Source of the DNA: Microbacterium sp. SORGH_AS_0969
Lineage (GTDB): Bacteria; Actinomycetota; Actinomycetes; Actinomycetales; Microbacteriaceae
Assembly: GCF_030818255.1 (NCBI RefSeq)
Contig: NZ_JAUTAG010000001.1
Location: 3,534,001 to 3,598,000 of the forward strand
Direction of reading: 5' to 3'
Length of the DNA: 64,000 nucleotides
The notes under the pieces were generated by a model. That model searched no databases. It saw only the letters and a list, made by a program, of their open reading frames with translations, and was not told the DNA's origin. Below, piece after piece: positions 1 to 7,294 of the stretch; the first letter of the stretch is position 1; each line of letters starts with the position of its first letter. A program made the position numbers and the translations under genes.

Positions 1-338
1 ACGACCTCTTCGACGGATGCCAACGCGGGGCGATGCATGGATGCCAACAGCCCCCGATGCACGGTGTACCCCGTCACCCGCTCGGCGATCTCGGCCGGGA
101 CGACGTAGACCTCGGCATCCTCGCCGACGAGGGCGAGCGCGTCGGCGAGGAACTTCTCCTGCACGAGGACCGACCGCGGACGGTGGCCGGCACGGAGTGC
201 GCGGTCGAGGACCTTCGACGACTCCGCGATGTACAGCCCGCCCGCGGGCTCGGTCACCCGCCGGAGCGACACGTCCGTGAGATCGCGGTAGTCGGCGAGG
301 CGCGGGTCGTCGGCGGAGTCGAGCGGGATGACGGGCAT
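1..338 (-). CDS. TrmH/SpoU-family RNA 2'-O-methyltransferase, N-terminal part (cut by window edge)
   Basis: The minus strand reads open from ATG at 338 to the window edge, giving the first 112 residues. They begin MPVIPLDSADDPRLADYRDL and contain LYIAESSKVLDRALRAG, VLVQEKFLAD and a YTVHRGLLASMHRP segment. This is the substrate-binding N-terminal domain typical of actinobacterial SpoU/TrmH enzymes, which methylate ribose 2'-OH groups in rRNA or tRNA with S-adenosylmethionine. The SAM-binding knot domain, which would carry the catalytic residues, lies outside the window, so the exact target RNA cannot be told. The start was chosen as the first ATG after a 220-base non-coding stretch; no strong ribosome binding site is seen. 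Confidence 0.8.
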   Translation of the reverse strand, partial: MPVIPLDSADDPRLADYRDLTDVSLRRVTEPAGGLYIAESSKVLDRALRAGHRPRSVLVQEKFLADALALVGEDAEVYVVPAEIAERVTGYTVHRGLLASMHRPALASVEEV

Positions 339-444
339 CCGTCCATCGTGCCAGCCCTCGCGCGCACCCGACTCGCCCGCTCCCGCCGTGTCCTACCCGG
401 CCCGTGCCGCGACACCCGGCCAGCGCTCGTCGCCGCAGACGGAT

Positions 445-499
445 GAGTGTCCAAAACATCCGGAACGTTCGAAAATTCGTCCGGGTTTCGTGGACACTC
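445..499. repeat. Long imperfect inverted repeat between two co-directional genes
   Basis: GAGTGTCCA at 445-453 is the exact reverse complement of TGGACACTC at 491-499, and further in CCGGA pairs with TCCGG, so the two arms match over nine plus five bases with an unmatched six-base internal part. The AT-richer centre holds the palindromes GAACGTTC-like and TTCGAA. The element sits between the end of the amidohydrolase gene and the start of the methyltransferase gene, both on the minus strand. It could be a paired operator, a terminator-like hairpin or a small palindromic repeat; there is no T-tract beside it. Confidence 0.6.
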
Positions 500-561
500 A
501 ACGAAAGAGAGCCCTTGCACAACGGGAGCGCCCGCCACGGGAGGGCACGCGCCCGATCCGC

Positions 562-1764
562 TCACGCGACGTGCAGCACCCGCCCACCGCCGACGACCAG
601 GGCGCGCTCGGGGAGCCGGACGAGCGCGTCCATCGGGTTCTCGGCATCCATCAGCACGATGTCCGCACGGGCGCCCACCTCGAGATCGTGCACCTCACGC
701 CCTACCGCCCACGCCGCAGCGGTCGTGGCGAGCCGCACGACGCGGAGCAGATCCTCGTCGCGGACGAGTCCCGCCGCCCGCGCGTACTGCCACGCGATGC
801 CGAGCGTGTCGCCCGTGCCATAGGGGCTCCAGAGGTCGCGGATGCCGTCCGTGCCGAACGCGAAGCGCACGCCGGCGGCGTCGAGCTCGGCGAGGGGCAG
901 CTGCGGGAGCCGCAGGGGCGCGACCGTCGTCATCGAGACCCCGACCTCCGCCATCGCGGCCAACAGGTCGCGACGGTGCGAGGGCTCCAGCTGGGCGACC
1001 GCGAAGCCGTGCGCGATGTTCACGCGGCCGCGCAGGCCGAGCCGCGCGGCGCGGTCGACGAGCAGCTCGATCTGGAACGCGCCGAGCTCGGCGGGGTCGT
1101 GCAGGTGGATGTCGACACCCACCCCGGTGTCGGCGGCGAGCGCGGTGATCGCGTCGATCTGTCCGACGGGGTCGCGGTCGATGGTCGCGGGGTCGAGCCC
1201 GCCGATCGCGTCGACGCTCGGCCGGGTCGCGGCATCCCGCAGCGAGTCGAGCACGCCGGGGCGACGCAGGACGCCGTCCTGCGGGAACGCCACAATCCGC
1301 ACGTCGAGCGCGCCCTCGTAGGCGGCGGCGGCTTCTTCGACCGCCTCGATCCCGCGCAGCCCGACGCCGGTGTCGACGTCGACGTGGGTGCGGATCGCCG
1401 TGGTGCCGTGACGCACGAACTCGCGCAGGACGTGCGCGGAGCGTTCGAGGGAGGGGATGCCGAGGGCGTCGCGTTCGGCCCGCTCGTGGCGGATGCGCCC
1501 CTCGGTGGTGCCCTCGCCCCCGTATGACTGCCACGGCAGTCCCCACCACGACTTGTCGACGTGGGCGTGGGCGTTCACGATGCCGGGCAGTGCGAGGAGG
1601 CCCCGCCCGTCGAACTCCCGGACGCCGATCGGCGCGGACCCTGCGGGGGTGACGGCGGTGATGATTCCGGCATCCATCGCGATGTCGACCGGCTCTCCGC
1701 CCCACGGTCGCACGCGGCGGAGGCAGGTGATGTCGAGCATGGCGGGTGGGGGGAGAGCGCTCAT
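562..1764 (-). CDS. Amidohydrolase family protein (cytosine deaminase-like metal hydrolase)
   Basis: 400 residues with the architecture of metal-dependent amidohydrolases: a short N-terminal beta sandwich, then a TIM barrel. The metal motif HAHVD occurs in GIVNAHAHVDKSWWG, later metal or substrate residues in VDIHLHDP and NIAHGFAV, and the catalytic aspartate in FGTDGIRD. The DKSWWG after the metal motif and the overall order resemble cytosine deaminase and related cyclic-amide or N-acyl hydrolases, but the substrate cannot be fixed. Start at 1764 is used because GGAGGG directly precedes it, though an ATG at 1740 (MLDITCL) is also possible and has no better ribosome site. The divergent Sir2 gene starts 78 bases away. 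Cytoplasmic, no signal peptide. Confidence 0.8.
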   Translation of the reverse strand: MSALPPPAMLDITCLRRVRPWGGEPVDIAMDAGIITAVTPAGSAPIGVREFDGRGLLALPGIVNAHAHVDKSWWGLPWQSYGGEGTTEGRIRHERAERDALGIPSLERSAHVLREFVRHGTTAIRTHVDVDTGVGLRGIEAVEEAAAAYEGALDVRIVAFPQDGVLRRPGVLDSLRDAATRPSVDAIGGLDPATIDRDPVGQIDAITALAADTGVGVDIHLHDPAELGAFQIELLVDRAARLGLRGRVNIAHGFAVAQLEPSHRRDLLAAMAEVGVSMTTVAPLRLPQLPLAELDAAGVRFAFGTDGIRDLWSPYGTGDTLGIAWQYARAAGLVRDEDLLRVVRLATTAAAWAVGREVHDLEVGARADIVLMDAENPMDALVRLPERALVVGGGRVLHVA

Positions 1765-1817
1765 CCCTCCAGTATCGACGGCGTTCGGGTGCGCGTCCGG
1801 TGGGCGACGCCCCGCCC

Positions 1818-1823
1818 TAGACT
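1818..1823 (+). promoter_or_regulatory. Probable -10 element of the Sir2 gene
   Basis: TAGACT lies 19 bases before the ATG. Transcription would start near 1830, leaving a very short leader that still carries a GGAGG ribosome site at 1833-1837. Confidence 0.45.
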
Positions 1824-1842
1824 CGATACGACGGAGGTGCGC

Positions 1843-2691
1843 ATGACCGACACGACGAAGGATGCCGAGTCCTTGGCATCCATCGATCGGGCCGTCGAGG
1901 TGCTTGCGGGTCGCCGGATCGCGGTGCTCACGGGCGCGGGCGTGTCGACGGATTCGGGCATCCCCGACTACCGCGGAAAGGGTGCTCCCACCCGCACTCC
2001 GATGACGGTGCAGCAGTTCCTCTCCAGCGCCGAGGCCCGCCGCCGGTACTGGGTGGGCAGCCACCTGGGGTGGAAGGTCTTCGCCGCGGCCGAACCCAAT
2101 GACGGCCATCGTGCTCTGGCCGATCTCGAAGCGGCGGGGGTGTCGAACGGCGTCGTGACGCAGAACGTTGACGGTCTGCACGTGCGCGCGGGCAGCGGGC
2201 GGGTCGTGGAGCTGCACGGCACGATGCGCCGCATCGGCTGCCTCCACTGCGGGCAGATCTTCGACCGCCGCGACCTCGCGGAGCGCATCGAGGCCGAGAA
2301 CCCGTGGATCACCGCCCCCGAGAACGTCGAGCTCGGCCCCGATGGTGATGTGACCCCGACCTCGGCCGAGGGTTTCGTCGTCCCCGTCTGCTCGGTCTGC
2401 GGGGGCACCCTGAAGCCCGATGTGGTCTTCTTCGGCGAGTACATCCCGGTCGAGAAGTTCCGTGAGGCCGAGCAGTTGGTCCACGCGAGCGAGGCGCTCG
2501 TCATCGCGGGGTCATCGCTCGTGGTGAACTCCGGCATCCGCCTCGTGGAGCGGGCGCGCCGACGCCGCCTCCCCGTCGTCATCATCAACCGCGGCGAGAC
2601 CCGCGCGGATCGCCGCGCCGCGGTCAAGGTCGACGGAGGCACGACGTCCGTGCTGCGCGCGTTCGCGGAACGGTTGCCGGGTCTCCTCTGA
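1843..2691 (+). CDS. NAD-dependent protein deacylase, Sir2 family
   Basis: 282 residues. The family removes acetyl or longer acyl groups from lysines, using NAD and releasing nicotinamide and O-acyl-ADP-ribose. Visible hallmarks in order: the NAD-binding GAGVSTDSGIPDYRG near residue 30, TQNVDGLH near residue 110 followed by the catalytic histidine in VVELHGTM, a four-cysteine zinc site (CLHC and CSVC, widely spaced as in the SirTM/class with a long zinc module), and GSSLVVNS for the ribose. Start ATG at 1843 has GGAGG nine bases upstream. The gene is transcribed away from the amidohydrolase. No operon partner is apparent: the following phosphatase has its own leaderless promoter. Confidence 0.92.
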   Translation: MTDTTKDAESLASIDRAVEVLAGRRIAVLTGAGVSTDSGIPDYRGKGAPTRTPMTVQQFLSSAEARRRYWVGSHLGWKVFAAAEPNDGHRALADLEAAGVSNGVVTQNVDGLHVRAGSGRVVELHGTMRRIGCLHCGQIFDRRDLAERIEAENPWITAPENVELGPDGDVTPTSAEGFVVPVCSVCGGTLKPDVVFFGEYIPVEKFREAEQLVHASEALVIAGSSLVVNSGIRLVERARRRRLPVVIINRGETRADRRAAVKVDGGTTSVLRAFAERLPGLL

Positions 2692-2714
2692 GCCGCACGC
2701 CCTCCACCGCCGGT

Positions 2715-2720
2715 TAGGCT
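2715..2720 (+). promoter_or_regulatory. Leaderless promoter -10 of the phosphatase gene
   Basis: TAGGCT ends six bases before the GTG start at 2727 and there is no ribosome binding site, so the transcript probably begins at or next to the start codon. Confidence 0.55.
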
Positions 2721-2726
2721 CGACAG

Positions 2727-3314
2727 GTGACGATCCTGACCCTCGTGCGACACGGTGAGACCGACTGGAACTCCGGGGGCCGCATCCAGGGCTCGACCGA
2801 CATCCCCCTGAACGACACCGGGCGCGCCCAGGCCCGCGAGCTCGCCGAGACCCTGGCCGCCGAGTACGCGGGGCGCGACGTCGTCATCGTCTCGAGCGAT
2901 CTCTCCCGAGCGGCAGAGACCGCCGACATCCTCGCCGAAGCCCTCGGCATCACGGTGAGCCGCCGGATGCCAGGACTTCAGGAACGCTCCTACGGCGACG
3001 CCGAGGGTATGGACGCCCCCACCTTCTCCGAGACGTACGGCCCGTGGCACGCCGCCGACGTGCCGGGTGCCGAGACGTGGCCCGTGGTGCGGGAGCGTGC
3101 GCTCGCCGCGCTCGCCGAGGCCGTGGCATCCGCTCCCGAAGGAGCGGATGTCATCGCTGTCGCGCACGGCGCGCTCATCCGCGAGGTCATCATGTTCGCC
3201 ACCGACGGCGCCTTCCCCCGCGAGGGCGAGAGGCTGCCGAACTGCTCGGCCACGACGTTCCGCCTCGACGGCGACCGCTGGGAGATGCTCGCGTACGCGG
3301 GCGTCGCGAGCTGA
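2727..3314 (+). CDS. Histidine phosphatase family protein (phosphoglycerate mutase-like)
   Basis: 195 residues. The catalytic RHG motif is in LTLVRHGETDWN at residues 4-15 and the second histidine in VIAVAHGALIRE. These are the phospho-acceptor and the partner residues of the phosphoglycerate mutase/acid phosphatase superfamily. Members act on sugar phosphates, nucleotide-loop intermediates or phosphoproteins, and sequence alone does not say which; a glycolytic role is unlikely because the length fits cofactor-independent-phosphatase-like members rather than GpmA. Start is GTG at 2727, placed by the leaderless promoter just upstream. The last 19 bases of the gene are duplicated downstream of the stop. 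Confidence 0.88.
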   Translation: MTILTLVRHGETDWNSGGRIQGSTDIPLNDTGRAQARELAETLAAEYAGRDVVIVSSDLSRAAETADILAEALGITVSRRMPGLQERSYGDAEGMDAPTFSETYGPWHAADVPGAETWPVVRERALAALAEAVASAPEGADVIAVAHGALIREVIMFATDGAFPREGERLPNCSATTFRLDGDRWEMLAYAGVAS

Positions 3315-3362
3315 CCCGCCGCCCCGGGCCGGCGCCGCGCGAACGCGGGCGTCGCGAGCTGA
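3296..3362. repeat. Direct repeat of the phosphatase gene's 3' end
   Basis: A 19-base sequence ending in the stop codon (3296-3314, CGCGGGCGTCGCGAGCTGA) recurs exactly at 3344-3362, within the 87-base gap before the convergent acyl-CoA dehydrogenase gene. The gap is otherwise GC-rich with no clear terminator T-tract. Confidence 0.8.
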
Positions 3363-3401
3363 GCGCGCCGCCTGCGCGCGAGCATCGCGACCGCGACGCT
3401 C

Positions 3402-4562
3402 TCAGCTCACCCCCAGCGCCCGCGAGATCACCATCAACTGCACCTCGGTGGTCCCCTCGCCGATCTCGAGGATCTTCGAGTCGCGGTAGTGCCGCGCGAC
3501 CGGGTACTCGTTGATGAACCCGTTGCCGCCGAACACCTGCGTCGCGTCGCGGGCGTTGGCCATCGCGGCGTCGCTCGCGGTCATCTTCGCGACCGCGGCA
3601 TCCACCGAGAACGGCTTGCCCGCGTCGCAGAGGCGCGCGGCGTGCACCCACGCGAGGCGCGCGGTGTGGACGCGGGCGTGCATGCGCGCGAGGAGGAACT
3701 GGATGCTCTGCCGCGTCGACAGGCGCTCGCCGAACACCGTGCGGCTGCGCGCGTAGTCGACGGCGGCTTCGAGGCATCCCTCCGCCGCGCCCGTCGCCAG
3801 AGCCGCGATCGCCACGCGGCCCTCGTCGAGCGTGCGGAGGAAGTTCTTGAAACCCTGTCCGCGCTCGCCGAGGAGGTTCGCCTCGGGCACGCGGACGCCG
3901 TCGAACGTCAGCGGGTGCGTGTCGGAGGCGTTCCAGCCGACCTTGTCGTAGGCGGGGCCGACCGTGAATCCGGGCGTGCCGTTGGGGACGATGATCGTCG
4001 AGATCTCGGGGCGGTCCCCGGCGCGACCGGTGACGGCCGTCACGGTGACGAAACGGGTGATGGCGGTGCCCGAGTTGGTGATGAATTGCTTCGACCCGTC
4101 GATCACCCACTCCCCCGACTCGAGACGCGCGGTCGTGCGCGTCGCCCCGGCGTCGCTGCCGGCCTCGGCCTCGGTGAGACCGAAGCCGGCGAGCGCACGC
4201 CCGGCGACGAGGTCGGGGAGATACTCGGCCTTCTGCGCGTCGGTGCCGTAGCGGAACAGCGGCATCGCACCGAGACCGACACCCGCTTCGAGCGTGATCG
4301 CCATCGACTGGTCGACGCGCGCGATGCCCTCGATCGCGACGCAGAGGCTCGCGTAGTCGCCGCCCTGACCGCCGACCTCCTCGGGGAACGGCAGACCGAA
4401 CAGACCGAGTTCCCCCATCTGCGCGACGAGATCGAGCGGCAGCTCGTGCGCGCGGTCGGCCTCGTACGAACGCGGCGCGATCACGTCGTCGGCGAACTCG
4501 CGGACCATGGCGGCGAGTTCGCGCTCTTCGTCGGTGAACGCCTGCTGGCTGTCGATGCTCAC
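3402..4562 (-). CDS. Acyl-CoA dehydrogenase (probably short- or branched-chain acyl-CoA)
   Basis: 386-residue FAD flavoenzyme that introduces an alpha,beta double bond into acyl-CoA and passes electrons to ETF. The N-terminal helical domain is followed by FGLTEAEAGSDAGATRT (flavin-binding signature 1) and the C-terminal catalytic glutamate region EIGEGTTEVQL, the usual base for this family; FGGNGF also matches. Start is a GTG at 4562 whose TGA-overlapping GTGA is shared with the end of the E2 gene (stop at 4559-4561), with GGAGG upstream, so it is translationally coupled as the last gene of the 2-oxoacid dehydrogenase cluster. In that context the natural substrate may be isobutyryl-, 2-methylbutyryl- or isovaleryl-CoA, the products of branched-chain amino acid oxidation (inference). 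Confidence 0.9.
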   Translation of the reverse strand: MSIDSQQAFTDEERELAAMVREFADDVIAPRSYEADRAHELPLDLVAQMGELGLFGLPFPEEVGGQGGDYASLCVAIEGIARVDQSMAITLEAGVGLGAMPLFRYGTDAQKAEYLPDLVAGRALAGFGLTEAEAGSDAGATRTTARLESGEWVIDGSKQFITNSGTAITRFVTVTAVTGRAGDRPEISTIIVPNGTPGFTVGPAYDKVGWNASDTHPLTFDGVRVPEANLLGERGQGFKNFLRTLDEGRVAIAALATGAAEGCLEAAVDYARSRTVFGERLSTRQSIQFLLARMHARVHTARLAWVHAARLCDAGKPFSVDAAVAKMTASDAAMANARDATQVFGGNGFINEYPVARHYRDSKILEIGEGTTEVQLMVISRALGVS

Positions 4563-6157
4563 AGGGAGTCTCCTCCTCGAGGATGGGGGAACAGCATGGC
4601 TCGGCCGGGTTCCCGGAGCACGCCGGCGACATCGGTGAGGAACCGCGCCGCCTCGGCCCCGTCGACCAGACGGTGATCGAACGAGAGACTGAGCGTCAAC
4701 ACGTCGCGCAGCGCGATCTCGCCGTGATGCTCCCACGGCGTGCGCCGCACGGCACCCACCGCGAGGATGCCGGCCTCGCCGGGGTTGAGGATCGGGGTCC
4801 CGGCATCCACTCCGAAGACCCCGACGTTGGTGATCGAGAACGTCCCGCCCGTCATCGCGGCCGGTGCCGTCCGGCCCGCGCGGGCGGTCGCGGCGAGCTC
4901 GGCGATCGCGTCGGCGAGGTCGACGAGCCCGAGGGTGTCGGCATCCGGGATCACCGGCACCACCAGCCCGCGCTCGGTCGCCGCGGCGATCCCGAGGTTG
5001 ACGTAGTGGTGCTCGATGATCTCACCCGCGGTCTCGTCCCATCTCGCGTTCAGCGCGGGCGTCCGCCCGAGCGCGAGGCACACCGCCTGGGCGACGATCG
5101 CGAGCACGCCGATGCGGTGTCCGTCGAGGGCACGATCGGTCTTGAGGGATGCCAACAGCTCGGTCGTCGCGGTGACGTCGAGCGTGAGGAACGTCGTCGC
5201 GTGCGGAGCGGTGAACGCGCTCTGCACCATCGCGGCGGCGGTGTGCTTACGCACTCCGCGGATAGGCGTGCGCGTGACGCGCGCACGCTCGGAAGCGGGT
5301 CTGGCCGGGGGGACCGTCGACGCGAAGGGAAGGGTGTCGGTGACCATGCCGGGCACCTGTGCTTCCGTGGGGGTACGGGCGGCGAACTCCTCGACGTGCG
5401 CGCGGGTCACCGTCTCCCCCGGGTGGGCTGCGGCGACGACGACGAGGTCGACGCCGAGGTCTCTCGCGAGCTTGCGCACGGGCGGCGTGGACCGCGGGCG
5501 TTCGAGGGGCAGGTCGATCGGCCCGGTGCGCAGCACGTCGTGCGGCGCAGCCTCTCGCACGGCGGTGTCGCCGTCGAGGACCGCCGTGGCCCCGCAGCGC
5601 GCTCGCCGCCGCGGGCGGCTCGCGGATGAGGGTGCAGCCCCGTAGCCGACGAGATTGGGGGTGGCTTTCTCGGACTCCCCCGGTGCCGTCGTGCGGAGAT
5701 CGTCCGCGACACGCCGCTCGGCGGCGCCGGACATCCGCGTGTCGGCGACGAACTCCGCGGGACGGTCCATGCCCTCGGCCGGGGAGCCAGACTCCGTCGT
5801 GCGGAGATCATCCGCGACACGCCGCTCGGCGGCGCTTGACACCGGCGTGTCGGCCACGAACTCCGCCTGACGGTCCACGGGCGACGACGTTTCAACCGCG
5901 CTCGGGCTCTCGGCATCCGCCCCCACCGTGAAGGACACGAGCGGAGAGCCGACCTCGACGACGTCGCCCGCGGCCGCGTGCAGGTTCTGCACGGTGCCGG
6001 CGTACGGCGAGGGAATCTCGACGATGGCCTTGGCCGTCTCGACCTCGGCGATCGTCTGGTTGAGGGCGACCTCGTCGCCCTCCGAGACGTGCCACTGCAC
6101 GACCTCGGCCTCCGGGAGACCTTCACCGAGATCGGGAAGGCGGAACTCCGCGATCAT
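4559..6157 (-). CDS. 2-oxoacid dehydrogenase E2, dihydrolipoamide acyltransferase
   Basis: 532 residues. A single lipoyl domain at residues 1-79 has the lipoylated lysine K43 in EVETAKA; ETAKA rather than ETDKA is the form usual in branched-chain complexes. After a linker comes the peripheral subunit-binding domain (VRKLARDLGVDL, about residues 230-265) and the catalytic domain ending with the DHRLVDG active-site motif. The linker is odd: residues 96-121 and 132-157 are two near-identical charged repeats with core AERRVADDLRTT instead of the normal Ala/Pro hinge. Start ATG 6157 has GGGGGG-type ribosome site. Lies between E1 beta and acyl-CoA dehydrogenase on one transcript. No E3 (lipoamide dehydrogenase) gene is in the cluster, so it must share one encoded elsewhere. 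Confidence 0.92.
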   Translation of the reverse strand: MIAEFRLPDLGEGLPEAEVVQWHVSEGDEVALNQTIAEVETAKAIVEIPSPYAGTVQNLHAAAGDVVEVGSPLVSFTVGADAESPSAVETSSPVDRQAEFVADTPVSSAAERRVADDLRTTESGSPAEGMDRPAEFVADTRMSGAAERRVADDLRTTAPGESEKATPNLVGYGAAPSSASRPRRRARCGATAVLDGDTAVREAAPHDVLRTGPIDLPLERPRSTPPVRKLARDLGVDLVVVAAAHPGETVTRAHVEEFAARTPTEAQVPGMVTDTLPFASTVPPARPASERARVTRTPIRGVRKHTAAAMVQSAFTAPHATTFLTLDVTATTELLASLKTDRALDGHRIGVLAIVAQAVCLALGRTPALNARWDETAGEIIEHHYVNLGIAAATERGLVVPVIPDADTLGLVDLADAIAELAATARAGRTAPAAMTGGTFSITNVGVFGVDAGTPILNPGEAGILAVGAVRRTPWEHHGEIALRDVLTLSLSFDHRLVDGAEAARFLTDVAGVLREPGRAMLFPHPRGGDSL

Positions 6158-6212
6158 CGAACGCCCCCCTTCGCCTCGACGACACACGATGATTCAGCAC
6201 AGCATTCCCGGT

Positions 6213-7214
6213 TCATCGCAACACCTCTTCCTCGCGCTCCAGGACCCGGTCCACGGCGAACAGGATCCGGTCCAGGTCTGGCACGTGGTGCTTCTCGAGC
6301 TTCGAGGGCGGGTACGGGATGTCGTGCCCGGTCACGCGTTGCGGGGGCGTTTCGAGGTAGGAGAAGCACTGCTCCGTGATGCTCGCGACGAGTTCCGCTC
6401 CGACGCCTGCCTCACGGGCCGCCTCGTGGGTGACGACGACCCGGCCGGTCTTGCGGACGGATGCCGCGACGGTGTTCATGTCGATCGGCGACAGCGAGCG
6501 CAGATCGATGACCTCGAGCGAGATCCCCTCGTCCTCCGCGGCGAGCGCGGCATCCAGAGCCGTGCGCACCTGCGCTCCGTAGGTGACGATCGTCGCGTCG
6601 GTCCCCTCGCGAGCCACGCGGGCGAGGTGCATCGGCGGGGCGTCGGCGAGCGCGGCATCCAGATCCACCTCGCCCTTCGAGTGGTACAGGCGCTTGGGCT
6701 CGAAGAAGATGACGGGATCATCGGATGCCACGGCCTGCTGCAGCATCACGTGAGCGTCCTGCGGGTTGCTGGCGGCGACGACCCGGAGTCCCGCCGTGTG
6801 GACGAAGTATGCCTCGGGCGACTCGGAGTGGTGTTCGGCTGCTCCCACGCCCCCGGCCCACGGGATGCGGATGACCAGTGGCATCCGGATCCGTCCGTTG
6901 CTGCGGTAGTGGAGTTTGGCGACCTGGCAGACGATCTGGTCGAACGCCGGGTACACGAAGCCGTCGAACTGGATCTCGACGACCGGGCGATATCCGCGCA
7001 GGGCCAGGCCGACGGCGGTGCCGACGATGCCCGCCTCGGCGAGGGGGGTGTCGACGACCCGCTGCGCGCCGAAGCGCTGCTGCAGACCGTCGGTCACGCG
7101 GAAGACGCCGCCGAGCTTGCCGATGTCCTCCCCCATGAGCAGGACTCTGTCGTCGTTCTCGAGCGCCTTCGCGAGGCCCGCGTTGATCGCGGCGCCGAGG
7201 GTAAGAGCGGTCAT
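6213..7214 (-). CDS. 2-oxoacid dehydrogenase E1 component, beta subunit
   Basis: 333 residues, the usual length. It begins MTALTLGAAINAGLAKALEN and continues VLLMGEDIGKLGGVFRVTDG, the thiamine-diphosphate glutamate-containing segment of transketolase-like beta subunits; further conserved blocks are PLAEAGIVG, EIQFDGFVYPAFDQI and the C-terminal VVTHEAAREAGVGAEL. With the alpha subunit it decarboxylates a 2-oxo acid and transfers the acyl group to lipoyl-E2. Start ATG 7214 overlaps the stop of a 27-codon frame that copies the beginning of this same gene, and GAGGAGA lies upstream. Branched-chain oxoacids are the favoured substrate from context (Lrp-type regulator, acyl-CoA dehydrogenase, ETAKA lipoyl site) but pyruvate is not excluded. 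Confidence 0.92.
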   Translation of the reverse strand: MTALTLGAAINAGLAKALENDDRVLLMGEDIGKLGGVFRVTDGLQQRFGAQRVVDTPLAEAGIVGTAVGLALRGYRPVVEIQFDGFVYPAFDQIVCQVAKLHYRSNGRIRMPLVIRIPWAGGVGAAEHHSESPEAYFVHTAGLRVVAASNPQDAHVMLQQAVASDDPVIFFEPKRLYHSKGEVDLDAALADAPPMHLARVAREGTDATIVTYGAQVRTALDAALAAEDEGISLEVIDLRSLSPIDMNTVAASVRKTGRVVVTHEAAREAGVGAELVASITEQCFSYLETPPQRVTGHDIPYPPSKLEKHHVPDLDRILFAVDRVLEREEEVLR

Positions 7215-7294
7215 CGCGAGGTCTCCTCGTCGTCGTTCTCGAGCGCACGGAACAGCCCCGTGTTGATCGCGGCACCGAGAGTCAGCACCTTCAT
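7211..7294 (-). pseudogene. 27-codon duplicate of the E1 beta start, lying between E1 alpha and E1 beta
   Basis: The minus strand reads ATG at 7294 through 27 codons to TGA at 7211-7213. Its translation starts MKVLTLGAAINTGLFRALEN and ends DDEETSR, against MTALTLGAAINAGLAKALEN at the true E1 beta start, so this is a diverged tandem copy of the first 21-22 codons. Its ATG overlaps the E1 alpha stop and its own stop overlaps the E1 beta ATG, so the frame forms a translational relay between the subunits. It could be a relic or a coupling leader; a function as a peptide is unproven. Confidence 0.75.

Noticed and set aside
445..499. Possible LexA (SOS) box in the inverted repeat centre
   Set aside because: TCGAAC and GTTCGA-like halves are not separated by the four bases of the actinobacterial SOS consensus.
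339..565. Short minus-strand frame in the first intergenic region
   Set aside because: It crosses the inverted repeat, overlaps the methyltransferase start and shows no protein-like composition.
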